56,172 bases of DNA from Christensenellaceae bacterium OttesenSCG-928-K19 (GCA_030266015.1 JAJDHD010000014.1:1-56172), one strand, 5' to 3'. Positions 26,277 through 35,113 are shown, counted from the stretch's first letter. The notes: generated by a model from the sequence alone, not told the origin. A program made the numbers and translations.

Positions 26277-27719
26277 ATGGCAAAACAAAAAGAAGGATTT
26301 GTAGAACATATCACGCCGCAGAGCGAGGATTTTTCGCGTTGGTATACGGATGTGATCAAAATGACCGACATGGTGGATTATTCCGAGGTGAAGGGCGCCA
26401 TGGTCATAAAAGCGTATGGGTATGGCATTTGGGAGCTGATGCAGCGTGAGATGGATGACCGCTTTAAGGCAACCGGCCATAAGAATGCGTATTTTCCGCT
26501 TCTCATTCCCAAGCATCTGCTGGAGAAAGAAGCAGAACATGTGGAAGGGTTTGCACCCGAGGTGGCATGGGTCACAAAGGGCGGCGAAGAAGAGCTTGCC
26601 GAGCCGCTGGCCATCCGCCCGACCTCCGAGACGATTTTTTGCTCTATGTATGCAAAGTGGGTGCAGAGCTATCGCGACCTGCCCGTGCTGCTAAACCAGT
26701 GGTGCAATGTGCTGCGGTGGGAAAAAAGCACACGCCCATTCCTGCGCACATCCGAATTTCTGTGGCAGGAGGGGCACACGGTACACGCCACGCAAGAGGA
26801 GGCAGAGGAAGAAACAAAACGTATGCTTGGTGTGTATGTTGATTTTGCGGAAAATGTGCTGGCTATTCCTGTGATTTCCGGCAGGAAAAGCGAGAAGGAG
26901 AAATTTGCCGGGGCAGTGCACACATATACGATGGAGGCGCTTATGCTGGATGGCAAAGCGCTGCAAATGGGGACGTCGCACAACCTTGGCCAGAATTTTG
27001 CCAAAGGATTTGACATCCAGTTCCTTGACCGTGATAACCAGCTTAAATATGTATGGCAGACATCATGGGGCAGTTCCACACGCATGATTGGTGGGCTGAT
27101 TATGGTGCATGGCGATGAGAGGGGGCTTAAGCTGCCGCCCAAGGTGGCACCCACACAATGCGTCATTGTGCCGGTGGCGGCGCACAAGCCGGGCGTGCTG
27201 GAAAAGGCGCAGGAATTATTTGACCAGCTTAAGGCGGCCGGAATTCGCGTAGACCTTGACGACCGAGATCAAAGCCCAGGCTGGAAGTTTAACGAATGGG
27301 AGTTGAAAGGTGTGCCTGTGCGGATTGAAATTGGCCCGCGAGATATTGAGGCAGGCGTTTGCATGGCATTCCGGCGGGACACATTTGAAAAAGAGAGCAA
27401 GCCGCTCGACGGCATTGCGGACACAGTGAAGGGCTTACTTGAGGAAATACAGCGAAATATGCTGGAAAAAGCACGTGCTTTCCGGGAAGAACATACATTT
27501 GAAGCCTCGGACTGGGATGCGTTTATGGATCACATTGAAAATGGCAAGGGGTTTGTAAAAGCGATGTGGTGCGGTGATGAGCAGTGTGAGTTGGAGATCA
27601 AAGAGCAAACAGGTGTAACCACGCGCTGTATGCCGTTTGAACAGGAGCAGATTTCAGATGTTTGCGTGCATTGCGGCAAACCAGCAACGAAAATGATGTA
27701 TTTTGCGCGTGCATATTAA
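26277..27719 (+). CDS. proS: Prolyl-tRNA synthetase, archaeal/eukaryotic type
   Basis: Charges tRNA-Pro; 480 residues, class II enzyme of the short type without the bacterial editing insertion. It starts with SEDFSRWYTDVIKMTDMVDY, shows motif 2 LRWEKSTRPFLRTSEFLWQE and motif 3 HGDERGLKLPPKVAPTQ, and has the C-terminal zinc-binding domain with WCGD and VCVHCGKPATKMMYFARAY. This ProS form is common in Clostridia. No T-box leader fits in the 84 bases before it. The upstream site is weak (AGAAGGATTAAG). Confidence 0.96.
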   Translation: MAKQKEGFVEHITPQSEDFSRWYTDVIKMTDMVDYSEVKGAMVIKAYGYGIWELMQREMDDRFKATGHKNAYFPLLIPKHLLEKEAEHVEGFAPEVAWVTKGGEEELAEPLAIRPTSETIFCSMYAKWVQSYRDLPVLLNQWCNVLRWEKSTRPFLRTSEFLWQEGHTVHATQEEAEEETKRMLGVYVDFAENVLAIPVISGRKSEKEKFAGAVHTYTMEALMLDGKALQMGTSHNLGQNFAKGFDIQFLDRDNQLKYVWQTSWGSSTRMIGGLIMVHGDERGLKLPPKVAPTQCVIVPVAAHKPGVLEKAQELFDQLKAAGIRVDLDDRDQSPGWKFNEWELKGVPVRIEIGPRDIEAGVCMAFRRDTFEKESKPLDGIADTVKGLLEEIQRNMLEKARAFREEHTFEASDWDAFMDHIENGKGFVKAMWCGDEQCELEIKEQTGVTTRCMPFEQEQISDVCVHCGKPATKMMYFARAY

Positions 27720-27732
27720 AACATTGGCAGAT

Positions 27733-27765
27733 AGCTCGCAGGGCAAAACGCTTTGCGGGCTTTTG
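27733..27765 (+). terminator. Terminator after proS
   Basis: GCTCGCA (27734-27740) pairs with TGCGGGC (27754-27760), with one T-G pair and one more A-T pair outside, followed by TTTTGC. The T-run is short, so strength is moderate. Confidence 0.65.
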
Positions 27766-27840
27766 CTATAAAAAAATGAAAAACTGTCCCAACAAAATCT
27801 TGATAAACCTTGTGTTTTATGTTACTATATCAAAGCGTAT

Positions 27841-27916
27841 GGGGCATTGGCGAAGTTGGTATCGCGCTTGAATGGCATTCAAGAGGCCACCGGTTCGACC
27901 CCGGTATGCTCCACCA
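27841..27916 (+). tRNA. tRNA-Ala, anticodon GGC
   Basis: A 76-base cloverleaf with encoded CCA. Acceptor GGGGCAT pairs with ATGCTCC (one G-T). D stem GCGA/TCGC; anticodon stem CTTGA/TCAAG with loop ATGGCAT, so anticodon GGC reads GCC (Ala); T stem ACCGG/CCGGT with loop TTCGACC. A terminator follows. A decayed tyrosine integrase lies 85 bases downstream facing it, so the gene probably served as an integration site. Confidence 0.96.
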
Positions 27917-27925
27917 GCAAAAAAT

Positions 27926-27954
27926 CCTTTAACCATGCAGGTTAGGGGGTTTTT
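27926..27954 (+). terminator. Terminator after tRNA-Ala
   Basis: CCTTTAACC (27926-27934) pairs with GGTTAGGGG (27940-27948), two T-G pairs, followed by GTTTTT. It ends the tRNA transcript. Confidence 0.75.
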
Positions 27955-28000
27955 CCTTTTGTGGTCTAAATCCCCTAAAACCACACTTCTAAGATTAGTT

Positions 28001-28651
28001 CTAAGATTTATTATCTTCGCCTCTGTCATTAAAATAATCGCTTATTCCTTTGCCGGGGTTAATTCTTCTGTCAGCGGAATTATGTGTATAGTGGATAGTA
28101 GACCTTATATCTTTGTGTCGTAGCCAAGCTTGTATCTCTAAGTCAGAAAACCCAAGCTTTGCAAGTAATGTAGCAGTACTATGCCTTAAGCCGTGTAGCG
28201 TTACGATAGTCATGTTATTTTGTTTAAGTATCTCTTGCAGCTTGCGATTTACATAGCTGAACTCAAAAGGTCTTCCGTCACGATGTTTACAGATATAGCC
28301 GTTTTCATGATACTTTGAACCAAACTCCTGTTTGTTTTTCTCCTGTTGACTACGCAGTTTCAGTAAAAAGGCTTTCATTTCTGGCAACAAAGGCATATGA
28401 GCTCGACTTTCAGAATTTTTGGGACCTTTTTCTGTTGGCTTATACACACGCACCCTATTATCATTGATATAAATTCGATTCTAATCCTGATTTATGTTGC
28501 TGATTTATAAAGGCTTGAATATGGTCAATAGACACTTGTGGAACGGTCAAATCAAGTGGCTTGAAAAAAGGAAGAATATGTTTTTGAATGTATCCATCAT
28601 ATGTTTTAACTGTAGTAATCTCCTTAATACCTACGATTCTACTTTGATACT
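28001..28651 (-). pseudogene. Tyrosine recombinase (integrase), broken
   Basis: Remains of a phage/ICE-type tyrosine integrase. The C-terminal catalytic part (28453-28001) keeps HGLRHS (His-x-x-Arg) and WLRHKDIRSTIHY with the nucleophile Tyr, but has no first catalytic Arg. Upstream on the same strand, about 28651-28463, the SAM-like N-terminal domain can still be read (TTVKTYDGYIQKHILPFF then KPLDLTVPQVSIDHIQAF) with a frameshift at the T-run near 28568 and stops at its end. The part between is deleted. A dead integrase next to tRNA-Ala marks an old insertion site. Confidence 0.85.
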
Positions 28652-28689
28652 AATCCTGCATATAATCTACAAACTGGCCTTACCCCATA

Positions 28690-29323
28690 GAATAGAACCA
28701 CAAATAGGGTTACGATTACAAGGGTATGTTATCAACCATAAACGTGTGGAGCGCATTTGGAGGGAACAGGGACTAAAGAACAACCCAAAAGGCGCAGATT
28801 ATGGCTAAATGATGGCAGTTGTGTTCGATTACGGGCAGAGCATAAAAATCATGTGTGGAGTTATGATTTTGTATTCGACAGACTATCTAATGGGCGGCAG
28901 ATAAAATGGCTGAACATCATAGATGAATACACGCGTGAATGTCTTGCCAGCATCCCCAGGCGGAACTGGCGATACATGGATGTCATCGAGACTCTCTCAG
29001 GGTTGTTTGTGCAGCATGGCTGCCCGGAATACCTCCGGAGCGACAACGGCAGCGAGTTTACCGCAACGCATATCCAGGAGTGGCTTCGGGATGTCAATGT
29101 CGCAACGCTGTATATTGAGCCGGGAAGTCCCTGGGAGAATGGATACTGTGAGAGCTTCAATTCCAAAATGCGGGACGAGTTTCTGGATGCTGAGATTTTC
29201 GATACAATGTTTGAGGCGCAGGTGTTGACCAAAAAGTGGGCGGAAACCTATAATACTATCAGGCCACATAGCTCTATTGGATACAAACCACCTGCTCCGC
29301 AGACACTACAAGATTGCGCCTAA
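28690..29323 (+). pseudogene. IS3-family transposase OrfB, truncated and frameshifted
   Basis: C-terminal part of an IS3-type DDE transposase. The first frame carries GYVINHKRVERIWREQGLK; a frameshift near 28785 leads to the second frame, KRRRLWLNDGSCVRLRAEHK, and on to the end. The integrase core keeps all three acidic residues: YDFVFD, LRSDNGSEF and SPWENGYCESFN, and ends TIRPHSSIGYKPPAPQ. The N-terminal quarter, OrfA and the terminal repeats are missing. It lies head to head with the broken integrase. Confidence 0.85.
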
Positions 29324-29364
29324 GACTCTCACTCTATTTGCGGACAAGATTCTGGGGGCTGGCC

Positions 29365-29637
29365 ACCGATATGATAAGCGGCTATAAGCAAGAACGCGAA
29401 AGCCTGACAGCCAGACTAGAAAACTTGATTGTGGCTATTGCTGAAGCTGAACAGGAAAACACTACTATAAGTGAGTTTATGGAACTAATCACGCAGTACA
29501 TTCATACGAAGGAATTTGACAGGGTAATAGTACACGAACTCATAGAAAAAATTGTTGTCCACCAAGCAGAGCACTCTGATGGACAGCGTAAGCAACAGAT
29601 TGATATTTATTTTCGTTTTATAGGCAAATTGCAATAG
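29365..29637 (+). pseudogene. Large serine recombinase, C-terminal remnant (DUF4368-like)
   Basis: About 90 residues of the C-terminal region of a large serine recombinase: a coiled-coil stretch (YKQERESLTARLENLIVAIA) followed by FDRVIVHELIEKIVVHQAE and the ending QQIDIYFRFIGKL, the DUF4368 pattern seen in recombinases of integrative elements in Bacillota. The catalytic N-terminus is absent; the frame runs directly out of the IS3 remnant. An imperfect hairpin (29656-29676) follows, as often found at the end of such recombinase genes. Confidence 0.75.
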
Positions 29638-29655
29638 TATCTTTAGTAGTATTAA

Positions 29656-29676
29656 ACCACTCGTTGAGCGGGTGGT
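29656..29676. repeat. Hairpin after the serine recombinase remnant
   Basis: ACCACTCG pairs with CGGGTGGT (one T-G pair) around TTGAG. No T-run follows. Probably the old 3' end of the recombinase gene. The rest of 29638-29779 shows nothing else. Confidence 0.5.
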
Positions 29677-29779
29677 CCTGACTTCTAAGAGAGACAATAA
29701 CGGCGTGGTGGGTTTCAGAGATAGTTAGCGCAACTGTCTGTTTTTACTTGGCGGGGATCGCTTTTGCTTTGCTGCATTC

Positions 29780-31015
29780 TTAATAGCCCTCTAACATCAC
29801 ATTTGAATAAACGCCATCGCCATGGGTCATCACAATCACAATATCCGGATCAAATTCATCTATATAATCCGCCACGCTACCTCTATATCGATATGCTCTT
29901 CCGTCAATCCACGCTGTTTCGGAAAAACATTGGCTCAAATAGGGCAGCATCTGACGCATAAAAGAATCTGCAATAATAAGGCATTTTGTATCATTATTAC
30001 TCCTATGGTTTTTTATTCTAGCTTCCGTGCCCGTCGCATGCATAAATGCATTATATTTATTACTATAGTGAGGATTATCTAATAGTGTAAAACTGATAAA
30101 CGCTTCCGCAAAACTACCTGACCGTTCCCAGTTCACCTTCCGATCAATGTGGTTATTCTTCCCATCATAATTGATGGTGGTAAAGTTGGTTTCATAATTA
30201 GGGATATATACAATAACATCATCTTTGCCTGTATAGAGTGGCCCTACCCGCACGCCCGTAGAACCCAGCATGCTTTGCGGATAGGTGAGAGCTTTGTAGT
30301 TATTGATATCCCTATAGATATATTCGGTATCTAGGTTCATATCATATTCTGTGTTTAGAACATCAATAATTTCCTGATATGCTCGAAAACAGGCGGGGAA
30401 AGCCCAATGGTGATCTGTTTTATAAAATATTTCTTCCAATGAAAAATCTGTGTACAATTTCCGCGTATCAATATATGGGATGTTTTCATTTTCTACGTGC
30501 CCCAAGAATGAGTCGAGTATATCATTTATAGGATAGTAGTCGTCCATCCCCACCGGGAAGACCGTTTTCCCTTCCACAACATCTGCTGGCGCTTGCACAT
30601 AGAGAAACTCACTTCCTGACGCCAGTGCATATTCATATACCTGATGCAAATTTTCAGCATGCGCTATCAATTCTTCCTCGCTTTTTAAAGTAATTAATTC
30701 CGTTAGATGTAGGAATCCTTCCTCATCTTTCACTACATCAAAATTTCCGACTTCATATTTCAACATAACCCTTTGTGCCCCGCCATATAGGGATATCCAC
30801 TCCTGTTTTTTGTAAACATTTGCGTCATATGCCGCTTCAACCTTGTTAATAGATTCCTTCGTAAATCGGTATTCCGAGTCCTCAATTGCGGCCTTTACAT
30901 TCGGGCGGGCTACTACAAAGTTTGCCACAGAAATAACAAACAACAAAACTAAAAAAACAACTACAAATACCTTTGTTGTTTTTGTCACCACTACTATATC
31001 TGTTTTTTCATTCAT
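29780..31015 (-). CDS. DHHW/AlgX-like membrane-anchored protein, partner of an O-acyltransferase
   Basis: About 411 residues. One N-terminal membrane helix (about residues 15-38, VFVVVFLVLLFVISVANFVV), then a large extracytoplasmic domain of the SGNH-hydrolase-like AlgJ/AlgX type: the DHHW motif is seen in FYKTDHHWAFPA, and the serine block as LIIADSFMRQM. Such proteins pass acyl groups to extracellular polymers in company with an MBOAT protein, which is the next gene upstream (gap 19 bases). ATG at residue 1 of MNEKTDIVV is preferred, with GAGGTGA ahead; an in-frame GTG lies 9 bases earlier. AT-rich compared with the core genome and surrounded by broken mobile genes. Confidence 0.85.
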   Translation of the reverse strand: MNEKTDIVVVTKTTKVFVVVFLVLLFVISVANFVVARPNVKAAIEDSEYRFTKESINKVEAAYDANVYKKQEWISLYGGAQRVMLKYEVGNFDVVKDEEGFLHLTELITLKSEEELIAHAENLHQVYEYALASGSEFLYVQAPADVVEGKTVFPVGMDDYYPINDILDSFLGHVENENIPYIDTRKLYTDFSLEEIFYKTDHHWAFPACFRAYQEIIDVLNTEYDMNLDTEYIYRDINNYKALTYPQSMLGSTGVRVGPLYTGKDDVIVYIPNYETNFTTINYDGKNNHIDRKVNWERSGSFAEAFISFTLLDNPHYSNKYNAFMHATGTEARIKNHRSNNDTKCLIIADSFMRQMLPYLSQCFSETAWIDGRAYRYRGSVADYIDEFDPDIVIVMTHGDGVYSNVMLEGY

Positions 31016-31034
31016 TGCCGTCACCTCATATTTT

Positions 31035-32474
31035 TTAGAAATTGAAATAAATAAATGGATTATACGATCCTTTCACAAGATAGGATACACAAACCAAAAA
31101 CAGCAAAATCAAAACTATATAATACATTACGTCAATTCCAACCAGCCGTTTGTGGGAAACAAGCGCACGATCCAACTGACTACGTATTTTGGGCGCGATC
31201 GGAAACGCAAATATAACCGCCATAACTAAGATGAAAATATTTTCCCGCAGATATAGCAGTGTTTGGGAGTCACACAACGCGTTTCCGTTAAGGTGGAATA
31301 ACGATTCGAAATAGCCGGTCACTCCGTCCATCCCAACCGCGCGGAAAAGGATCCATCCAAAAACAACAATCACCAACGTAAAAATACGGTATGCTGCTTT
31401 TGCTCCTTTATTTTTAAAACGATTTGGTATGCCAGTAAGTTTTTCAAACGTGATAAAAGCAAAATACAACAATCCCCACAAAACAAAGTTCCAGCTTGCA
31501 CCATGCCATATGCCGGTTAAGGTCCACACCACAAAGAGATTGAATACCAACCGCCCCTTTGATGAAACACGCGACCCACCCAATGGGAAATATACATAAT
31601 CCCTGAACCATGTACTGAGCGAGATATGCCACCGCCGCCAGAATTCTGAAATGGAATTTGAGACATAAGGATAATTAAAATTCTCTAAAAACTGGAATCC
31701 AAACATTTTTCCCAGACCGATCGCCATATCTGAATACCCGCTAAAATCATAATAAATTTGCAAGGTATATGTGATCGCACCAAGCAATGCAAAGCCGGAA
31801 GACAACCCAGAATATTCGGGCATATCAAACGCTTTATCCGCAACTAAAGCCAACGAATTCGCGAGCAATACTTTCTTGGCAAGCCCGATGATAAACCGTT
31901 TCGTTCCTTCTGAAAAAAGCATCATGCTCTCTTTACGGTCATCAATTTGTTCCGCTATTGTTTCATACCGCACAATGGGGCCAGCAATCAACTGTGGAAA
32001 AAACGATATGTATAGCGCGACGTTCAAGGGGTTTTTCTGTACTTTTCCTTTTCCCCGGTGCACATCAAATACATAACTCATGGCCTGAAACGTGAAAAAC
32101 GATATCCCGATTGGCAGGACAACATTTCGCAATGCGATATCCGTACCAAGCAAGAAGTTTATGTTGATTATGGCAAAATCCAAATATTTGCAGTATACCA
32201 ATAAAGATAAATTCAAAATGACTGTCAATACAATGACAGCTCGCTCCTTCTTTTTTACTCCATTTGCCCTATGAACAAGCAATCCTAGGCCATAATTTAC
32301 AAAAATCGAAAGAACCATAACAAACACAAACTTGGGTTCGCCCCATGCATAAAAAAAGAGACTTGCGAGAAGCAAAAGGATATTACGCGCTTTACGCTTT
32401 CGAAAAACAACAAAATATAAAAACAGAACAGCGGGCAGAAAGGCAAATAAAAAAATCAAGCTTGAAAATAACAC
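31035..32474 (-). CDS. Membrane-bound O-acyltransferase (MBOAT, AlgI/DltB-like)
   Basis: About 479 residues with ten or more hydrophobic helices. MBOAT signatures: FWRRWHISLSTWFRDYVYFP with PLGGSR, and the catalytic His in TGIWHGASWNFVLWG. The family moves acyl groups across the membrane to sugars or teichoic acid. GTG 32474 is chosen: it gives MLFSSLIFLFAFLP, the normal family start, and GGGAGG lies six bases upstream; the ATG 21 bases earlier has no site. It forms a unit with the DHHW protein. The acylated polymer is unknown; no capsule cluster lies nearby. Confidence 0.9.
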   Translation of the reverse strand: MLFSSLIFLFAFLPAVLFLYFVVFRKRKARNILLLLASLFFYAWGEPKFVFVMVLSIFVNYGLGLLVHRANGVKKKERAVIVLTVILNLSLLVYCKYLDFAIININFLLGTDIALRNVVLPIGISFFTFQAMSYVFDVHRGKGKVQKNPLNVALYISFFPQLIAGPIVRYETIAEQIDDRKESMMLFSEGTKRFIIGLAKKVLLANSLALVADKAFDMPEYSGLSSGFALLGAITYTLQIYYDFSGYSDMAIGLGKMFGFQFLENFNYPYVSNSISEFWRRWHISLSTWFRDYVYFPLGGSRVSSKGRLVFNLFVVWTLTGIWHGASWNFVLWGLLYFAFITFEKLTGIPNRFKNKGAKAAYRIFTLVIVVFGWILFRAVGMDGVTGYFESLFHLNGNALCDSQTLLYLRENIFILVMAVIFAFPIAPKIRSQLDRALVSHKRLVGIDVMYYIVLILLFLVCVSYLVKGSYNPFIYFNF

Positions 32475-32712
32475 AGAATACCTCCCATCAAACATTCTTA
32501 GAAAAGAATATCATATTTAATTATGAATAACAATTTTTTATTATTTAATATGCTGCAGGAAGGTTGTTCCTAATGGGATGAGTTCGTTGACGATAATGAC
32601 TTAAGGCACCACAGGCTAATTAGGATTTTTCAAAGAAAGTTCCGTTGAGCTTAAGTTCTGGCACCCCGGCATTAGGCAACTATCGGGTATCGGTCTTCAA
32701 TCGTGGCCTATA

Positions 32713-32979
32713 TCAGACTGTCAATCCGTACTTTTTATCTGCAAAATACAAATTTGCCAACGCAAATATCATATGTAGCTTCGCATCTTGCTTTGCTTGG
32801 CATTTGTAGCGCGTCTTTCGGTATTTGAACTGACCTTTTACGACCATAAATACAGGCTCCACCTTTGCTCACGCAGATGATTTTTCTCGCTCCCGCCGCT
32901 TTATTTGCACCTTGGAACGCGCTGGGTTGTTTTGACCTTGCCTCTGAATTGGTTCGCCCCGAAGGTCAGTTTCCTGACT
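32713..32979 (-). pseudogene. IS5-type transposase, C-terminal remnant
   Basis: Reading the minus strand in one frame gives SQETDLRGEPIQRQGQNNPA, SKVQIKRREREKSSA, a TGA stop, then AKVEPVFMVVKGQFKYRKTR and FALANLYFADKK to a final stop at 32713. The block VEPVFMVVKGQF, with the following KTRY and ALANLY, is the C-terminal signature of IS5-family transposases. The stop probably came from an Arg CGA codon. The N-terminal two thirds and the inverted repeats are gone. It abuts the IS3 remnant. Confidence 0.75.
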
Positions 32980-32986
32980 AAAATTA

Positions 32987-33787
32987 TTAAGCCAAATCCG
33001 CATGGTTTCTAGCAAATTCGGCAGACGTTTGGTATGTTAGTTCGCTGTGAGGACGTCATTCATTATAGTCCTTTCTCCAGCGGTCTATTTTTTCTCGGGC
33101 ATCATCCAGGGACATAAACCAATGTGTACATTCAGGCATCCGTCCCGGAAACTACAGTTGGGCGACTCTATATGAGCATTGTCCCTGGCCGGGAATAGTT
33201 CAGCTTGACTCCATTGAAGTATGCCCATGCATCCAGTGCACGCGATATGAACTCCGGGTCATTGTCTGCCTTGATCCGCTTAGGCAGCCCACGCTCCAAT
33301 GCGATTGCGTTAAGTAAATACGCCACATGTTCGCCGCGGATACTCTGATCTGCATAAATCGCCGAACACTCCCGTGTATACACGTCTAAAACGGTCAGCG
33401 CTCGAAATCTCTTCCCATTATACAGTTGATCCGATACAAAGTCTATGCTCCAGCATTCATTTTGTGCTGCTGCCTCTGCTTTCGGCGGAACCCTCGCTCC
33501 ATATTTCTTCTTGTATCGACTTTTGCGCTCCAGATGCAATCCCTCGCCTCGATACAGCCGATATACCCGTTTATGGTTGATTTGCCACCCTTCATGCTGC
33601 AACAAAACATGGATGCGCAGATATCCATAGCGTACCCTGATCGCTACCAGTTCGCGAATTTACTTTCTCAAATATTCCTGCTTATCCCGCGTTGGCTGGC
33701 ATCACAAAGATGACCGATAAATGCCTAATACCGCACAGGCCCGTCGTTCGCTAATCTTATATATTTCTATCGACCATTTTACCATTT
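32987..33787 (-). pseudogene. IS3-family transposase OrfB, decayed
   Basis: A nearly full-length but broken orfB. From the 5' end: KISERRACAVLGIYRSSL, a TGA, PTRDKQEYLRK, a TAA, then IRELVAIRVRYGYLRIHV and an open stretch of 145 codons (33605-33168) with the core residues SIDFVSD and KADNDPEF. After NYSRPG a frameshift follows; the DDE glutamate survives in DNAHIES in another frame, and the end (THWFMSLDDAREKIDRW, RPHSELTYQTSAEFARNHA) needs one more shift and a stop. At least five lesions. OrfA next to it is intact. Transposition is not possible from this copy. Confidence 0.88.
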
Positions 33788-34045
33788 CTTTGCCAGTGTC
33801 TCCTGTAACAACGATTTATCCAGACTCAATTCCGCTACAAGTTTCTTTAGCTTGTTGTCTTCCTCCTCAAGCTGGCGCAACAGTCTAAGCTCTCGCGGCC
33901 CAACCCCTGCATATTTCTTTTTCCAATGATAAAATGTTTGTTCGCTGATATCCCAATTTCGGCATACATCTTCTACTGGAGTGCCAAATTCCGCCTGCTT
34001 TAACGCAAACGAAATTTGTTCTTCACTATACTGTTTTGCCTTCAT
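33779..34045 (-). CDS. IS3-family transposase OrfA
   Basis: 88-residue helix-turn-helix protein of an IS3-type element: MKAKQYSEEQISFALKQAE, then ISEQTFYHWKKKYAGVG and a leucine-rich coiled coil LRLLRQLEEEDNKLKKLVAE. The frame is intact, and its 3' end overlaps the decayed orfB as in a normal IS3 (where a -1 shift makes OrfAB). GGGGCGGGAAC precedes the ATG on the minus strand. With orfB broken it is only a relic. The left end of the element probably lies near 34090-34130, at a short CCCTAAAAAGGG-type palindrome. Confidence 0.85.
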   Translation of the reverse strand: MKAKQYSEEQISFALKQAEFGTPVEDVCRNWDISEQTFYHWKKKYAGVGPRELRLLRQLEEEDNKLKKLVAELSLDKSLLQETLAKKW

Positions 34046-34139
34046 GTTCCCGCCCCTGTTTTTACATATTTTACCATAATCGCTAATTTCAGAAGTGAAC
34101 TCCCTTTTTAGGGTCAAGGCTAGGTGCTGAAACAAAGCG

Positions 34140-34168
34140 AAATCCCTGACACATAGTATCAGGGATTT
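34140..34168. repeat. Hairpin at the outer edge of the IS3 remnant
   Basis: Ten perfect pairs: AAATCCCTGA (34140-34149) with TCAGGGATTT (34159-34168), nine-base loop. It is A-rich before and T-rich at the end of the stem, so it could act as a terminator on either strand. From here to 34355 I see no gene. Confidence 0.6.
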
Positions 34169-34355
34169 CTAACAGTGTTTCATTGGCTTTCTACCTCTAA
34201 GCCTATATCTATTTTAATCGCCGTAGCGTTATCTATAACATACACAGGATATGTGAAGGGTAAACGAAAAAAAGATAATAAATTATGAACAATTGCAAGA
34301 ACACCACATAAGTTCTTGAAAAGGACAAGATTGCGTTGGTAATAAAGAAAGCAGC

Positions 34356-34574
34356 TTAATAAAGCGAAAACCCCAACTCTTTAATGCATTGCTTTGCCTT
34401 GTGGATCTGGGATGCGTGGTTGGCTTCTAAAACCAGCATGATTTTATCATTGTTGGTTTCGCCTAGCTCAATGTGCAGGGTAACGCAGGAGAGGATATTG
34501 CTGCGCAATGCCTCTTGTTCAGCGTCCGCATCAACGGTAAGATCTTTCCTTTTTACGGTAATTGTTTCTGTCAT
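34356..34574 (-). CDS. Small hypothetical protein
   Basis: 72-residue protein that I do not recognise. It starts MTETITVKRKDLTVDADAEQ and ends IKELGFSLY, with no signal peptide or membrane segment; alternating polar and hydrophobic residues suggest a small alpha/beta fold. A strong ribosome site, AAGGAG, lies 6-7 bases before the ATG on the minus strand, which is the main reason to believe in it. It stands alone between the mobile scar and the ybjQ-like gene. The function is unknown. Confidence 0.6.
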   Translation of the reverse strand: MTETITVKRKDLTVDADAEQEALRSNILSCVTLHIELGETNNDKIMLVLEANHASQIHKAKQCIKELGFSLY

Positions 34575-34736
34575 AGCAATCTCCTTGGCAATGATGTTTT
34601 CGGTTTAATATAAACAGTAGGAAGGCTGAACAAAACAAAAAAAGAAAAGTGTGGAGGTGGAGCCAGGGCAGCCTGGCATTGTCATACGGTGGAGAACATG
34701 GTACACTAAAAAAAACTCATGAGGGAGGAAAACAAA

Positions 34737-35048
34737 ATGATTTTAGTAAATGTAGAGCAGATTTCGGGCAAGGAATATGACGTGATCAGCCTTGTAAAGG
34801 GTAACACGGTGCAGGCAAAGAATTTTGGCAGGGATTTTATGGCGGGCATGAAAAACCTCGTGGGCGGGGAGATAAAAGGCTATACAGAAATGTTGACGGA
34901 AGCGCGTGAAATTGCCATTAACCGTATGATTGCGGATGCGGAAGGCATGGGTGCGGACGCAATTGTAAACGTTCGGTTTGCCTCGTCCCATATTATGGAT
35001 GGCGCTGCCGAGGTAATCGCTTATGGCACGGCGGTAAAGTTTAAATAA
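34737..35048 (+). CDS. YbjQ family (UPF0145) protein
   Basis: 103-residue small soluble protein of the YbjQ/UPF0145 family (sometimes called heavy-metal-binding domain). Family blocks: GKEYDVISLVKGNTVQAKNF, GGEIKGYTEML, REIAINRMIADAEGMGADAI and the C-terminal VIAYGTAVKF. It probably forms a pentameric ring as known for family members; the cell role is not established. ATG 34737 has GGGAGG at 34723-34728. A terminator follows, so it is monocistronic. Confidence 0.9.
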   Translation: MILVNVEQISGKEYDVISLVKGNTVQAKNFGRDFMAGMKNLVGGEIKGYTEMLTEAREIAINRMIADAEGMGADAIVNVRFASSHIMDGAAEVIAYGTAVKFK

Positions 35049-35077
35049 TTATCGGCACAAAAAACGGTAAACTGATG

Positions 35078-35113
35078 AAAAGCCCTTTGGCAAAAAGCTG
35101 ATTGGGCTTTTTT
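35078..35113 (+). terminator. Terminator after the YbjQ gene
   Basis: AAAAGCCC (35078-35085) pairs with GGGCTTTT (35104-35111), and the T-run continues (TTTTTTG). Confidence 0.8.

Noticed and set aside
30843-31229. 128-codon plus-strand frame across the MBOAT/DHHW junction
   Set aside because: Antisense to both genes, Lys/Asn/Thr-rich from AT-rich DNA, with no start signal.
27890-34700. Direct repeat of the tRNA-Ala 3' end (attR)
   Set aside because: I looked for a second copy of the T-arm and acceptor end in the island and found none; it may be lost or outside the window.
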